Notes: a model not told the origin generated them from the sequence alone. Numbered from the stretch's first letter, positions 26,361 to 35,517 are shown. The stretch is 64,000 bases of DNA from Algirhabdus cladophorae (GCF_044772865.1 NZ_CP173029.1:1798001-1862000); one strand, 5' to 3'. A program made the numbers and translations.

Positions 26361-27773
26361 CTACAGCGACCGGATCATAGGTTGGCGGTACGAGCCCGCC
26401 GGACCAATCAGAACTTCGTGCAAGGCCCATACCAGCGCATCAACGCGGTCTGGACTGCCTTTGCCCGCATAGCCCGTCAGGCTCATCTTCGCCATCTGGT
26501 CTTCAAGCTCTGTCAAACCCCGAACGTGATGTACGCGGCCTTGCTCATAAAGTGCTGCTACAGGTTCTGCCCGAGCAACCTTACCTTTCGATGCATGCAC
26601 CGAACGGTAAGGCGTTAACGGATCAATCTGGCGGACAACTGATTCAACCAAATCTCCACCCTGATTGACCTCAGCGACCATTTTGTCTGCATCAAACTCT
26701 TGCATCGCGTGTACCGCCCGCGCAGCCCACGCCTGCGGGCTGGCCGCTGTAACGGACTGATCGGCCAAGACATAGGCCTTCCAGTGTTGCGGCGGGCCTT
26801 TTAATACCGCACCAACCACTACAATTCCGCACTCATCCGAGGTCACTTTGCCGCTCACAGGCGGATCGACGGCAACCACCACACGGTCAAACTCTGGTAA
26901 TTCGTCAACGATGGCTTGCTCCAGCAGCCGCTCCGTCCACAGCGCCCCTTCTGTGTCTTCTAACAACACACCATCCAATTCCTGACGCCCCAGACGGGTG
27001 CCGGCGTAGCGGGTCTGCACTTCTTCAAGGAAGCTGTCGGCAAGGTTGGCGCGATTTGCCTCGGTCGGCGCTGTGGACACCACAGTAGAACTGCGCGCCA
27101 GCAATTCCTTGAGCAATTTGATATTACGCGGCGTTGTAGTCACGCATTGCTGCGGGCGGTCCCCGAGGCGCAAGGCAAACTGCAACATGTCCCATGTCTC
27201 TTGGGCTTTTTTCCACTTGGCCAACTCATCGACCCAAGCTGCATCAAATTGTGGACCACGCAAGGCCTCTGGATCATGAGCCGAAAAAACCTGCGCCACC
27301 GCACCATTTGGCCATTCCAATTGTTTGCGACCCGAAATCCACTTTGGCCTCCGATCCGGCGGGGAACAGGCTAAAATGCCGCTCTCTCCGAACACCATCA
27401 CTTCACGGGTCTGATCTATCGTCTCACCGATCAACGCCACACTGCGGCACTGGCCGGGATCACCGGGTCGCGGCCCTTCGACCAAACTACGCACCCATTC
27501 GGCCCCGGCGCGGGTCTTTCCCGCTCCTCTGCCGCCCATGATCACCCAAGTCTTCCAATCGCCTTCTGGCGGCAACTGATGTTCCATCGCCCAAAACTCA
27601 AACAGAAAAGGCAGCGCACATAACTCATGCTCCGTCAGGCTGTCGAGGAAGTCCTCTTGGACATCTGCTTCTACGGAGGCGAGCCAATCTGCACCCGATT
27701 TCAGTTCTTGCAAGCCCGAGGTCGAGTTCGTTGGCTCCCTCCGCTGCGCGTTTGTGCTGTTTCGATAGCTCAT
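26361..27773 (-). CDS. GTA g2: terminase large subunit
   Basis: ATPase and nuclease that packages host DNA into GTA heads. Start at 27773 (MSYRNSTNAQRREPTN) has GGAGG 9 nt upstream and gives 470 residues, inside the family range. Walker A is MGGRGAGKTRAGAEW. The RNase-H-like nuclease begins near VVVAVDPPVSGKVTSDECG, and the conserved end is GSPDRVDALVWALHEV. The 5' end overlaps g1 by 149 bp in another frame. The packaged DNA being host DNA is general knowledge of RcGTA. Confidence 0.94.
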   Translation of the reverse strand: MSYRNSTNAQRREPTNSTSGLQELKSGADWLASVEADVQEDFLDSLTEHELCALPFLFEFWAMEHQLPPEGDWKTWVIMGGRGAGKTRAGAEWVRSLVEGPRPGDPGQCRSVALIGETIDQTREVMVFGESGILACSPPDRRPKWISGRKQLEWPNGAVAQVFSAHDPEALRGPQFDAAWVDELAKWKKAQETWDMLQFALRLGDRPQQCVTTTPRNIKLLKELLARSSTVVSTAPTEANRANLADSFLEEVQTRYAGTRLGRQELDGVLLEDTEGALWTERLLEQAIVDELPEFDRVVVAVDPPVSGKVTSDECGIVVVGAVLKGPPQHWKAYVLADQSVTAASPQAWAARAVHAMQEFDADKMVAEVNQGGDLVESVVRQIDPLTPYRSVHASKGKVARAEPVAALYEQGRVHHVRGLTELEDQMAKMSLTGYAGKGSPDRVDALVWALHEVLIGPAGSYRQPMIRSL

Positions 27774-27987
27774 GTAATCGGGCCTCCGCACCCAAAAAAT
27801 TATTCTGCGCCTTTTCCAATTCGCGCAAAAGTTTGTTGCTATCCGAGGCATCCGGATCGCGTCCAGATTTCAGCTCTCGGATCATTTCCGCCATTTGTTG
27901 AGTCATATGCTCATACATCTCGCGGGCCCTTCGAAGATGGCTTTCCACAGCTTCGAAATTCGGGTCGTCTGGTATAGATCCGTTCAT
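27625..27987 (-). CDS. GTA g1: terminase small subunit
   Basis: A 120-residue protein, mostly helical coiled coil (ESHLRRAREMYEHMTQQMAE, ELEKAQNNFLGAEARLHELS) with a C-terminal basic helix (LARTEIGCRLARLRRSR). Position and character fit the small terminase g1, which recognises or regulates DNA packaging. Its last 49 codons overlap the start of g2 out of frame, more than the usual 4 bases. Either the overlap is real or the functional g1 ends earlier. Confidence 0.8.
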   Translation of the reverse strand: MNGSIPDDPNFEAVESHLRRAREMYEHMTQQMAEMIRELKSGRDPDASDSNKLLRELEKAQNNFLGAEARLHELSKQHKRAAEGANELDLGLARTEIGCRLARLRRSRCPRGLPRQPDGA

Positions 27988-28191
27988 GAATGTGTGCGCC
28001 TGAACTTAAGGGGACTCCACACGACAGAAACAAAAAAACGGCACATGGGGACTAACCCAAGGCCGCTTTCTCACTTCTCCTAGCATGCATAAGTTGTGCC
28101 ATAGACCGTTCGCAAAGTCAAGGTAAACCCGCTCGGGCACATGGCCTAACCGTCCGCAAACATTACATTTTCTTAAGATTTAAAAGGGTGG
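27988..28191 (-). promoter_or_regulatory. GTA cluster leader/promoter region
   Basis: A 204-nt gap between mltG and g1, on the same strand. It contains a -35-like TTGACT (complement of 28116-28121) with no convincing -10 at standard spacing. This would fit activator-dependent expression, as known for RcGTA (GafA), though gafA is not here. No terminator for mltG is obvious, so read-through from mltG is possible. Confidence 0.35.
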
Positions 28192-29346
28192 CTATTGGTT
28201 CTGGCGCGCCGCTTCAATGGCTCGCCATTTGGCCACATTGGCGTTGTGATCCGCCAGTGTTACAGAAAACGCATGGCCGCCTGTGCCGTCCGCCACAAAG
28301 AAAATATAGTCCGTATCTTCAGGGTTTAAGGCCGCTTGGATGCTCGCCCGCCCAGGGTTTGCAATCGGCGTCGGTGGCAGCGCATCAATGACATAGGTAT
28401 TGTACGGCGTCGCTGCTCTCAGCTCACTTCGGCGCAAACCACGGCCCAGACTGCCCTCGCCCTTTGTGATACCATAAATCACAGTCGGGTCAGTTTGCAG
28501 CTTCATCCCTTGGTTCAACCGATTGACAAATACGCTGGCCACTTGCCCGCGTTCTTCGGCAATCCCCGTTTCTTTCTCGATAATCGATGCAAGGATCAGC
28601 GCCTCTTGGGCCGATTGCAGCGGCGTTCGATCCGACCGGCTGTCCCACGCAGCTTGTAAGATCTGCGCCTGCTTGTCTTGCATCTGCGCCAGCAGTTCTG
28701 CACGTGGCGTGCCTTTGACAAAGGCATAGCTGTCGGGCGCCAATGCGCCCTCCACAGGCACCTCTGCCACAGTGCCGTCCAGTACATCAATGGATTTCAG
28801 CCCCTCAACCACAGCCCAGCTCGTAGCCCCTTCGGCCACTGAGACCCGCAACCGCGTGTCAGCACCTTCCAGCACGTCCGCATAAATCGCAGGGGCCTCT
28901 TCCTCATCTGGCCGGAATTTTGCCCGCTCTACAAATCGTCCAGTGGCGGGGTCAAGTTCCCGCACCAATACATCATTGCGCAGAACACCAATGCGATAGA
29001 CGACTTCCGTGCCACAACTGCTGGCACCGCCACGAGTTACAATATCGACGATCTCGGACATAGAGGCCTGTTCCGGCACCAAAAAACTGCCAGCCTTCAA
29101 TTGGCGTGTCTTATCCGCATAGTCAGCACCAATGCGCAGGATGCGCCCATTTGAAACGGCACCCTGCCCCTCAAGATCACGACTGACCGAGGCAAAGCTG
29201 GCCCCGGATTTGACCTGCAAACAGATCGCTTGGGTCAATGGCCCTTCAGCCTGATATTCTTTTGATCCCCAAAGGATCACACCGCCCAACAAAAACAGCG
29301 CCACAACGAAAAACGTCAACGCGTTGCTGGCCACATGCCTCCACAT
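28192..29346 (-). CDS. mltG: Endolytic transglycosylase MltG (YceG)
   Basis: Cuts nascent peptidoglycan glycan strands at the inner membrane. 384 residues with one N-terminal membrane helix (ALTFFVVALFLLGGVILWG), a LysM-like periplasmic subdomain, and the YceG catalytic region with the conserved Glu in LILASIIEKETG, DPTVIYGI, NTYVIDALPPTPIANPG and YIFFVADGTGGHAFSVT. Its start overlaps the fabF stop by one base, so it is translated from the fabF mRNA, as in many bacteria. Confidence 0.94.
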   Translation of the reverse strand: MWRHVASNALTFFVVALFLLGGVILWGSKEYQAEGPLTQAICLQVKSGASFASVSRDLEGQGAVSNGRILRIGADYADKTRQLKAGSFLVPEQASMSEIVDIVTRGGASSCGTEVVYRIGVLRNDVLVRELDPATGRFVERAKFRPDEEEAPAIYADVLEGADTRLRVSVAEGATSWAVVEGLKSIDVLDGTVAEVPVEGALAPDSYAFVKGTPRAELLAQMQDKQAQILQAAWDSRSDRTPLQSAQEALILASIIEKETGIAEERGQVASVFVNRLNQGMKLQTDPTVIYGITKGEGSLGRGLRRSELRAATPYNTYVIDALPPTPIANPGRASIQAALNPEDTDYIFFVADGTGGHAFSVTLADHNANVAKWRAIEAARQNQ

Positions 29347-30605
29347 TAGTTGACTTTACCCATTATAAGGCTGGCATTGGTCCCGCCAAACCCAAAGGAA
29401 TTGGACAAGACCACATTGATCTCGCGCTCACGCTTTTCTGGGCCAATCAAATCAATGGAATGCTCGCAATCCACGGTTTCAAGGTTCAAGGTGGGCGGGG
29501 CGACTTGGTCGCGCAATGCCAAAATACAAAAGATCGCTTCAACAGCCCCAGCAGCGCCCAACAAGTGACCAATCGCCGACTTGGTGGATGACATAGACGC
29601 CCCACTAGACGCCTCACCCAAAAGCCGCTCAACCGCGCCCAATTCAATGGTGTCCGCCATGGTCGACGTTCCGTGTGCATTCACATAGTCAATGGCCGAG
29701 ACATCGATCCCCGCGCGCTTAACAGCCGCCCGCATAGCGCGTTCAGCACCCTCATGATCAGGCGGCGGCGCTGTGATGTGATGCGCATCCCCCGATAGGC
29801 CATAGCCCAGAATTTCGGCATAGATCTTGGCACCACGCGCTTTGGCGTGTTCGTATTCTTCCAAAACCACAACACCAGCGCCCTCGCCCATGACAAACCC
29901 ATCACGGTCTGCATCCCACGGACGGCTGGCTTTGGTTGGGTCATCTGCATGCTTGGTGCTAAGCGCCTTACAGGCATTAAACCCTGCAATGCCAATTTCG
30001 CTGATCGGGCTTTCTGCGCCGCCTGCAATCATCACATCCGCATCATCTAATGCAATCAACCGCGCCGCATCGCCGATGGCATGAGCGCCTGTCGAACAGG
30101 CCGTCACGACCGCATGGTTCGGCCCCTTAAAGCCATATTTGATAGAAACCTGCCCGCTGACCAAATTGATCAAAGCGCTGGGAATAAAGAAAGGCGAGAC
30201 ACGCCGTGGCCCCCGCTCCTTAAGCAGCACCGCAGTGTCGGCAATAGCGTTAAGACCACCAATCCCAGATCCGATCATCACACCGGTGCGGAATGCATCG
30301 TCATCGCCGTCCAACGTCCAGCCACTGTCTGCGATAGCCTGTTGCGCCGCAGCCATTCCATATAAGATAAAGTTATCAACTTTGCGCTGTTCCTTCGGCT
30401 CCATATAAAGGTTGGGATCAAACGAGCCGTCGGATCCATCCCCATACGGCACTTCACAGGCATAATTCGTTGCAAGGTGATTGGCGTCAAACTTTGTGAT
30501 CGTGCCTGCGCCTGATTGACCGGCCAAAAGGCGGCTCCAGGTTGCATCAACACCATCCGCCAAGGGACTGACCATCCCCAATCCAGTTACTACTACGCGC
30601 CGCAT
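29346..30605 (-). CDS. fabF: 3-oxoacyl-ACP synthase II
   Basis: Elongates acyl-ACP with malonyl-ACP. 419 residues. Catalytic Cys170 in VVTACSTGAHAIG, His in NAHGTSTMADTIE and second His in KSAIGHLLGAAGA. C-terminal NSFGFGGTNASLIMG is conserved. Separated from acpP by a Hint-domain gene, which breaks the usual acpP-fabF pair. Overlaps mltG by one base. Confidence 0.96.
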   Translation of the reverse strand: MRRVVVTGLGMVSPLADGVDATWSRLLAGQSGAGTITKFDANHLATNYACEVPYGDGSDGSFDPNLYMEPKEQRKVDNFILYGMAAAQQAIADSGWTLDGDDDAFRTGVMIGSGIGGLNAIADTAVLLKERGPRRVSPFFIPSALINLVSGQVSIKYGFKGPNHAVVTACSTGAHAIGDAARLIALDDADVMIAGGAESPISEIGIAGFNACKALSTKHADDPTKASRPWDADRDGFVMGEGAGVVVLEEYEHAKARGAKIYAEILGYGLSGDAHHITAPPPDHEGAERAMRAAVKRAGIDVSAIDYVNAHGTSTMADTIELGAVERLLGEASSGASMSSTKSAIGHLLGAAGAVEAIFCILALRDQVAPPTLNLETVDCEHSIDLIGPEKREREINVVLSNSFGFGGTNASLIMGKVN

Positions 30606-30707
30606 ATTCTACCCCATCTTAAATATCGCAGGTTGCACTGGACATACCGCGCCTTAGGGGACAGGGGCAAGAGGGCTGCGAAAACTATGCAGATTTTTGC
30701 GTGTAAA

Positions 30708-31787
30708 TTATGCGGCGTCCTTGGCGCGCGGCGCCAACATATCCCGCAAAACGGCCACTTCCTTGTTATTTAGACAAGACCGAACACTGCTGGACTTGGC
30801 CACATCGCAGGGCGCAAAAGGTAGGATCGCCAAAGCCTCGTCTGCAGCGACCTTTCCTTCGTCCGATGCCAACTCGTATTGGGCAGCGGGCAACAGGCTT
30901 TCGCTGGGCATACCGTTGCACCATATCACTTCGTGGTGGTCAAACAGAACATGGAAATATTCGACATCCTCGTCGTCCGGTATCCGCAAAATCATTTGGT
31001 CATTGATCAGCTTGTGGATTGGCACCAACACCTCAACCTCGCCAAACAGCAACTCTGCCTGCCAACCGCAAATCAATACCCGATGCTGGGGTGACAACAA
31101 CGTGTCGCAAGACGGCACATTTGGACCCAATGCCCCTGCCTTGACCCATACGGGCCGAAAATTGGGATTCCGATCCAAGGCAACCCGTGGATAGCGGCTG
31201 GATCCAACCCATCGAATGACTTGTGGTCCATGATCCAATGTCTCGACCAGATCACCCACCTTTAAATCCTCTACGGCAACTTCGCCTGTTGGCGTGGCAA
31301 TCATTCCACCCTTGGTAAAGCAAATAGGTGTCGCTAGGGTTTGGTAGCCAGTCGAAGGCCCTTCCATGGTCCCAACAACTTCCAAGGGCACCCCGATAGG
31401 CGGAAAACCACCTTGAGAGCCAAAAAATGCAAGCCCCTCAACCGTCCCATAAGAATTGGGCGCACCGGGTTCACGCACATTGAACCCATAAACCGTGTAT
31501 TCTGTGCCGTCCGGGGCGCGCAGGGTCAGCTGATATTCGGCCTCCACGACCAAACCGTTGTCATAGGTGGTGTTGTTAAAGGATTGCTGACCATCCAAAG
31601 TCTGATTTGTGTCGGAATCGGCAAAATTATTGTCTGTGTCGTTTATGTCCACGGCTTCCCAAGCGTTGCTATCAAGCGTGATGAACTTGTCCTGTAGATG
31701 CACGCCACTGCCCTGGTCGCCGCCAGACAAGGATTCAGAATCCGAAACCGAAATGTTTGTAGCGCCCAAAGCGTATACAGTTGGCAT
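30708..31787 (-). CDS. Hint-domain (hedgehog/intein-type) protein
   Basis: A 359-residue protein. N-terminal beta-rich part (about 1-160, YALGATNISVSDSESLSGGD, DGTEYTVYGFNVREPG) resembles the repeat or adhesin-like region common in Rhodobacterales Hint proteins. A Hint domain follows from about residue 165: ICFTKGGMIATPTGEVAVED (Cys1), LKVGDLVETLDHGPQVIRW and SPQHRVLI (conserved His). The start at 31787 is the first ATG, with GAGAG before it; an upstream TTG is less likely. Hint domains can self-cleave; no splice-type C-extein is visible. Lies between acpP and fabF. Confidence 0.85.
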   Translation of the reverse strand: MPTVYALGATNISVSDSESLSGGDQGSGVHLQDKFITLDSNAWEAVDINDTDNNFADSDTNQTLDGQQSFNNTTYDNGLVVEAEYQLTLRAPDGTEYTVYGFNVREPGAPNSYGTVEGLAFFGSQGGFPPIGVPLEVVGTMEGPSTGYQTLATPICFTKGGMIATPTGEVAVEDLKVGDLVETLDHGPQVIRWVGSSRYPRVALDRNPNFRPVWVKAGALGPNVPSCDTLLSPQHRVLICGWQAELLFGEVEVLVPIHKLINDQMILRIPDDEDVEYFHVLFDHHEVIWCNGMPSESLLPAAQYELASDEGKVAADEALAILPFAPCDVAKSSSVRSCLNNKEVAVLRDMLAPRAKDAA

Positions 31788-31908
31788 TAACTCTCTCACC
31801 CCATCCGACAAAAGCCGGCGTTATCAACGTGGGAAAGCATATTGATCCATTTGGGCCAAACTGTGCCCAGAATATGAAACTTATAAAATTTGCCGTAAAT
31901 TAACGCAA

Positions 31909-31932
31909 AACGGCGTCCCAAAGGACGCCGTT
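31909..31932 (-). terminator. Terminator downstream of acpP
   Basis: Perfect 10-bp inverted repeat AACGGCGTCC/GGACGCCGTT with a 4-nt loop, 24 nt past the acpP stop. On the minus strand it is followed by UUGCGUU rather than a long U-run. It would separate acpP from the Hint gene. Confidence 0.75.
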
Positions 31933-31956
31933 CAAAACCAAAAGCGGTATGCGCGA

Positions 31957-32190
31957 TTAGGCAGCTTCAGTGATAAACTTCACTGCATCGCCAAATGTTT
32001 GAATGGTCTCAGCGGCATCATCCGGGATCTCGATGCCGAACTCTTCTTCAAACGCCATGACCAACTCAACAGTGTCCAGGCTGTCTGCGCCCAAATCGTC
32101 GATGAACGAAGCGGTTTCAGACACTTTCTCTTCTTCAACGCCCAAATGCTCTACAACGATTTTCTTTACACGGTCTGCTACGTCGCTCAT
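31957..32190 (-). CDS. acpP: Acyl carrier protein
   Basis: A 77-residue acidic carrier of fatty acyl chains. Ser37 in DDLGADSLDTVEL is the phosphopantetheine site. Single-gene transcription unit by context: a 198-bp promoter-bearing gap upstream and a strong hairpin downstream, fitting the high expression of ACP. Confidence 0.97.
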   Translation of the reverse strand: MSDVADRVKKIVVEHLGVEEEKVSETASFIDDLGADSLDTVELVMAFEEEFGIEIPDDAAETIQTFGDAVKFITEAA

Positions 32191-32310
32191 GTCATATTCC
32201 TTTGTATCTTGGGCCGCAGCCCTTGGTGTGCCCTAGTTGGGCGGCTCCATAAGGTTTTTCAACCCCAGCGTGCCAGTTTATGTCGCAACACTCTATGGCA
32301 TTCTGCGCCG

Positions 32311-32338
32311 CCTATAACACACAGTTCAGACAACGCAA
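32311..32338 (-). promoter_or_regulatory. Candidate acpP promoter
   Basis: On the minus strand TTGCGT, 16 nt, TATAGG, lying about 120 nt upstream of acpP in the 198-nt gap between fabG and acpP. Read by eye; the match to the vegetative consensus is moderate. Confidence 0.3.
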
Positions 32339-32388
32339 ACGCTTTCACGTTGAAATTGCACCTCATAGGTCTGGCGTGGCAACCGCCC

Positions 32389-33126
32389 TTAAATCATCGC
32401 CATTCCGCCGTTGATATGCATTGTGGTTCCCGTCAGATATCCTGCCTCAGCACTGGCCAAATAGACGACGGCCGAGGCAATTTCAGACGGGTTTCCCATA
32501 CGACCAGCAGGGATATTGGACAAAATCGCGTCCTTTTGAGTGTCATTCAGCTTTTGCGTCATCGCTGTTTCAATGAACCCCGGGGCCACGCAATTGACAG
32601 TGATGCCACGGCTGGCAACTTCATATGCCAACGACTTGGACATACCAACCATGCCCGCTTTGGACGCTGCATAATTGCCCTGACCGGGGTTTCCTGTGGC
32701 ACCAACGACAGAGCTGATATTGATGATCCGCCCCCAGCGGGCTTTCATCATGCCGCGCAGCACGCCCTTGCACAGACGCATGGTGCTGGTCAGGTTCACA
32801 TCAATCACTGACTGCCATTCATCATCGGACATACGCATAAACAAGTTGTCGCGTGTGATACCTGCGTTGTTGACCAAGATATCAACTGATCCCATCGCCT
32901 CGGCTGCTTGTTTTGGCAGGGCTGTCACAGCCTCCGCGTCCCCAAGGTCACACGGTAGCACATGAGCCCGTGCGCCCAACTCTGCTGCCAAAGCGTCCAG
33001 CGGCTCAACACGGGTCCCCGAAAGGCCAACCGTGGCACCTGCTGCATGCAAATCGCGGGCAATCTGGCCACCAATCCCGCCAGAGGCACCCGTCACCAGC
33101 GCATTTTTTCCTGTAAGATCAAACAT
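32389..33126 (-). CDS. fabG: 3-oxoacyl-ACP reductase
   Basis: NADPH-dependent SDR reducing 3-oxoacyl-ACP. 245 residues. Cofactor motif TGASGGIGGQIA, NNAG in VDILVNNAGITRD, catalytic Ser in NISSVVGATG and YAASKAGMVGMSKSL (YxxxK). The end GTTMHINGGMAMI is typical of FabG. It starts 11 nt after fabD, so the two form an operon. Confidence 0.96.
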   Translation of the reverse strand: MFDLTGKNALVTGASGGIGGQIARDLHAAGATVGLSGTRVEPLDALAAELGARAHVLPCDLGDAEAVTALPKQAAEAMGSVDILVNNAGITRDNLFMRMSDDEWQSVIDVNLTSTMRLCKGVLRGMMKARWGRIINISSVVGATGNPGQGNYAASKAGMVGMSKSLAYEVASRGITVNCVAPGFIETAMTQKLNDTQKDAILSNIPAGRMGNPSEIASAVVYLASAEAGYLTGTTMHINGGMAMI

Positions 33127-33137
33127 TCGAACGTTCC

Positions 33138-34076
33138 CTATCCTATACTTTTTGCCGCAGCCACGACATCCTCAGCGGTCCCAACAGCGCGGGTTTCAAT
33201 GGTTTTGTCAATTCGGCGGATCATCCCTGACAGGGCCTTGCCTGCACCGATTTCCCAAATTTCCGTCACACCTTGACCTGCCATCCACATAACTGACTCG
33301 CGCCAACGAACAGATCCCGTGATCTGCTCAACCAATAGCGAACGGATGCTGGCCACTTGGCTCACATCATGGGCCAGAACATTGGCCACAAGTGGGACCT
33401 TCGGGCGCTCCATGTCCACGTCGCCAAGGGCCACCGCCATCGCTTGGGCCGCAGGCTCCATTAGCGCACAATGAAATGGTGCGCTTACGGGCAGCAATAG
33501 CGCGCGCTTTGCGCCTTTTTCCTTGGCCAAAGTAACGGCCCGTTCCACGGCATCCTTGTGGCCAGACACCACGACTTGTGCGGGATCGTTGTCGTTTGCA
33601 GCCGTGCAAATCTCACCCATGGCTGCCTCTTCAGCCACAGCTGACGCCGCTGCAAAATCCAGTCCAAGGATCGCCGCCATCGCCCCCTCGCCGACAGGCA
33701 CAGCCGCTTGCATGGCCAATCCGCGGGTGCGTAGCAATTTTGCCGTGTCCGTAATGCTGAACGATCCAGCAGCGGCCAGAGCGGAATATTCCCCTAAGGA
33801 ATGCCCCGCCACATATTGTGCGGCATCCAACGTCACGCCCTCGGCTTCCAGCGCCTTGATCGTCGCCAAAGACACAGCCATCAAAGCAGGTTGCGCATTT
33901 TGGGTAAGGGTCAATTCCGCAATGTCACCTTCCCAAATCAACGCGCTGAGCTTTTCGCCCAAAGCTGCGTCGACCTCTTCAAAAACAGCGCGGGCCGCCG
34001 GATAGGCGTCTGCCAAGGCCTTGCCCATGCCAATGGTTTGGGCACCCTGCCCCGGAAAAACAAATGCGCGTGTCAT
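33138..34076 (-). CDS. fabD: Malonyl-CoA:ACP transacylase
   Basis: Loads malonyl onto ACP. Start at 34076 (MTRAFVFPGQGAQTIGMG) with GGAGGG upstream gives 312 residues; an upstream in-frame start at 34115 adds a non-conserved leader. GQGAQ loop, nucleophile Ser93 in VAGHSLGEYSALAA and His in SAPFHCALM are present. First gene of fabD-fabG; divergent from the cytochrome b561 fusion gene. Confidence 0.96.
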   Translation of the reverse strand: MTRAFVFPGQGAQTIGMGKALADAYPAARAVFEEVDAALGEKLSALIWEGDIAELTLTQNAQPALMAVSLATIKALEAEGVTLDAAQYVAGHSLGEYSALAAAGSFSITDTAKLLRTRGLAMQAAVPVGEGAMAAILGLDFAAASAVAEEAAMGEICTAANDNDPAQVVVSGHKDAVERAVTLAKEKGAKRALLLPVSAPFHCALMEPAAQAMAVALGDVDMERPKVPLVANVLAHDVSQVASIRSLLVEQITGSVRWRESVMWMAGQGVTEIWEIGAGKALSGMIRRIDKTIETRAVGTAEDVVAAAKSIG

Positions 34077-34234
34077 GCGACCCTCCCTGCTCGTTTGTTC
34101 ATTCCCCTTACCCAATGAAGCCCGGCATCACAATAAACCCTGTTCATTCGCGCAGCCCTTTTCTGCGCAAAAATGTGATGCGGGCGATCGCAGACACAGT
34201 ATATCTTGTCCTAGCAGATTTAAGGACCCTTTTA

Positions 34235-35458
34235 ATGCCCGCACAAAACTCGCTCAAATTCTACGGCTCTGTCACCAAAAGCTTTCATTGGCTGACCGCT
34301 GCCTTGATCATTACGCTGATCCCATTGGGCGTCATTGCCAACGGCAAAGCACACCAAATCAAATCTGGCGAAATGGCGAGTGATGCAAGTTTTGTCGAAC
34401 AAACGGCGTTTTTGTTTTCGCTGCATAAGACCCTTGGCGTTACCGTTTTCTTTGTGGCCATCGCTCGAATCCTATGGGCCCTCAGTCAAACCAAACCCGG
34501 ACTGCTGAATGCCGACAAAAAACTGGAAAGCTGGCTGGCCGAAACTGTCCATTACACGCTTTACGCCTCTTTGATTGTGGTGCCTTTGTCGGGCTGGGTG
34601 CATCACGCCGCAAGCAGCGGCTTTGCGCCAATTTGGTGGCCTTTTGGGCAAAACCTACCGCTGGTCCCCAAATCTGATACAGTGTCTCATATCGCGACCA
34701 GCCTGCATATTATTTTTGAACGCGTCCTAATTCTGTCGATCTTTTTGCATGTAGCAGGCGCGCTGAAACACCACTTTATCGATCGCGACAACACGCTGAT
34801 GCGTATGCTGCCGGGCACCCCGGCTGTGCCAGAACCAGACCCCAATCACAAAAAGTTCGTTCCGATCCTGACCGCAGGCGTCGTCTACATCGCAGCCCTT
34901 GGCATCGGATCGGGCCTTGGGATGTTCGCGACCAAACCCATGGCCGACACGGCAACGGGTACACAACTTGAGACCGCCGCCAGCCAATGGCAGGTCCAAG
35001 ACGGCAATCTTGGCATCACCGTCATGCAGTTTGGCAGCGCCGTCGAAGGTCAATTCGCCGATTGGACCGCCTCTATCAGCTATGATCGCGAGGCCCCTCT
35101 GGGTCCGCGCGGCACGGTGGAGATCGCGATCAACATCGGCTCACTCAGCTTGGGGTCCGTAACAGACCAAGCCATGGGGTTTGATTTCTTTGATCGCGAG
35201 AACCACCCAACCGCAATTTTCAAAGGGGATCTGATCGCTGTTGAGGACAATCACATGGCCGTGGGCACGTTGACCCTTAAGGGCATCAACATGCCGCTTA
35301 GTTTTCCGTTTGACCTTAGTTTTCGGGAAGACATCGCCCAAGCCTCGGGGCGCTTCAGCCTCAACCGGATTGACTATGGCATTGGCGCCAGTATGCCTGA
35401 CGAAAGCTCACTGGCCTTTGGCGTTGATGTGCGCTTTGAGCTAACGGCCCAGCAATAG
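34235..35458 (+). CDS. Cytochrome b561-YceI fusion protein
   Basis: A 407-residue two-domain protein. Residues 1-180 are a four-helix cytochrome b561 (SFHWLTAALIITLIPLG, LHKTLGVTVFFVAIARILWAL, ETVHYTLYASLIVVPLSGWVHHA, LHIIFERVLILSIFLHVAGALKHHF in parts) with His residues for two hemes. After a linker and another membrane helix (ILTAGVVYIAALGIGSGLGMF), residues 230-407 are a periplasmic YceI lipocalin-like domain, which binds isoprenoid quinone in homologues. The start at 34235 has AAGGA upstream. The natural fusion links quinone binding to b-type electron transfer. Convergent to a stand-alone YceI gene. Confidence 0.88.
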   Translation: MPAQNSLKFYGSVTKSFHWLTAALIITLIPLGVIANGKAHQIKSGEMASDASFVEQTAFLFSLHKTLGVTVFFVAIARILWALSQTKPGLLNADKKLESWLAETVHYTLYASLIVVPLSGWVHHAASSGFAPIWWPFGQNLPLVPKSDTVSHIATSLHIIFERVLILSIFLHVAGALKHHFIDRDNTLMRMLPGTPAVPEPDPNHKKFVPILTAGVVYIAALGIGSGLGMFATKPMADTATGTQLETAASQWQVQDGNLGITVMQFGSAVEGQFADWTASISYDREAPLGPRGTVEIAINIGSLSLGSVTDQAMGFDFFDRENHPTAIFKGDLIAVEDNHMAVGTLTLKGINMPLSFPFDLSFREDIAQASGRFSLNRIDYGIGASMPDESSLAFGVDVRFELTAQQ

Positions 35459-35488
35459 TCAAACCCAAAGTCCAGACCAAACAAGACA

Positions 35489-35517
35489 AAGGGCCGCTCT
35501 ATTTCTGAACGGCCCTT
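35489..35517. terminator. Bidirectional terminator between two YceI genes
   Basis: AAGGGCCG/CGGCCCTT stem with a 13-nt loop between convergent genes. T-rich on one side (TCCTCATTT) and A-rich on the other. Confidence 0.8.

Noticed and set aside
27625..27851. Frameshift joining g1 and g2 into one protein
   Set aside because: g2 has its own ATG and GGAGG at 27773, and small and large terminase are separate proteins in all related clusters I know of.
13821..27987. Temperate prophage
   Set aside because: No integrase, att repeats, repressor, replication or lysis genes; gene order is that of an RcGTA-type agent.
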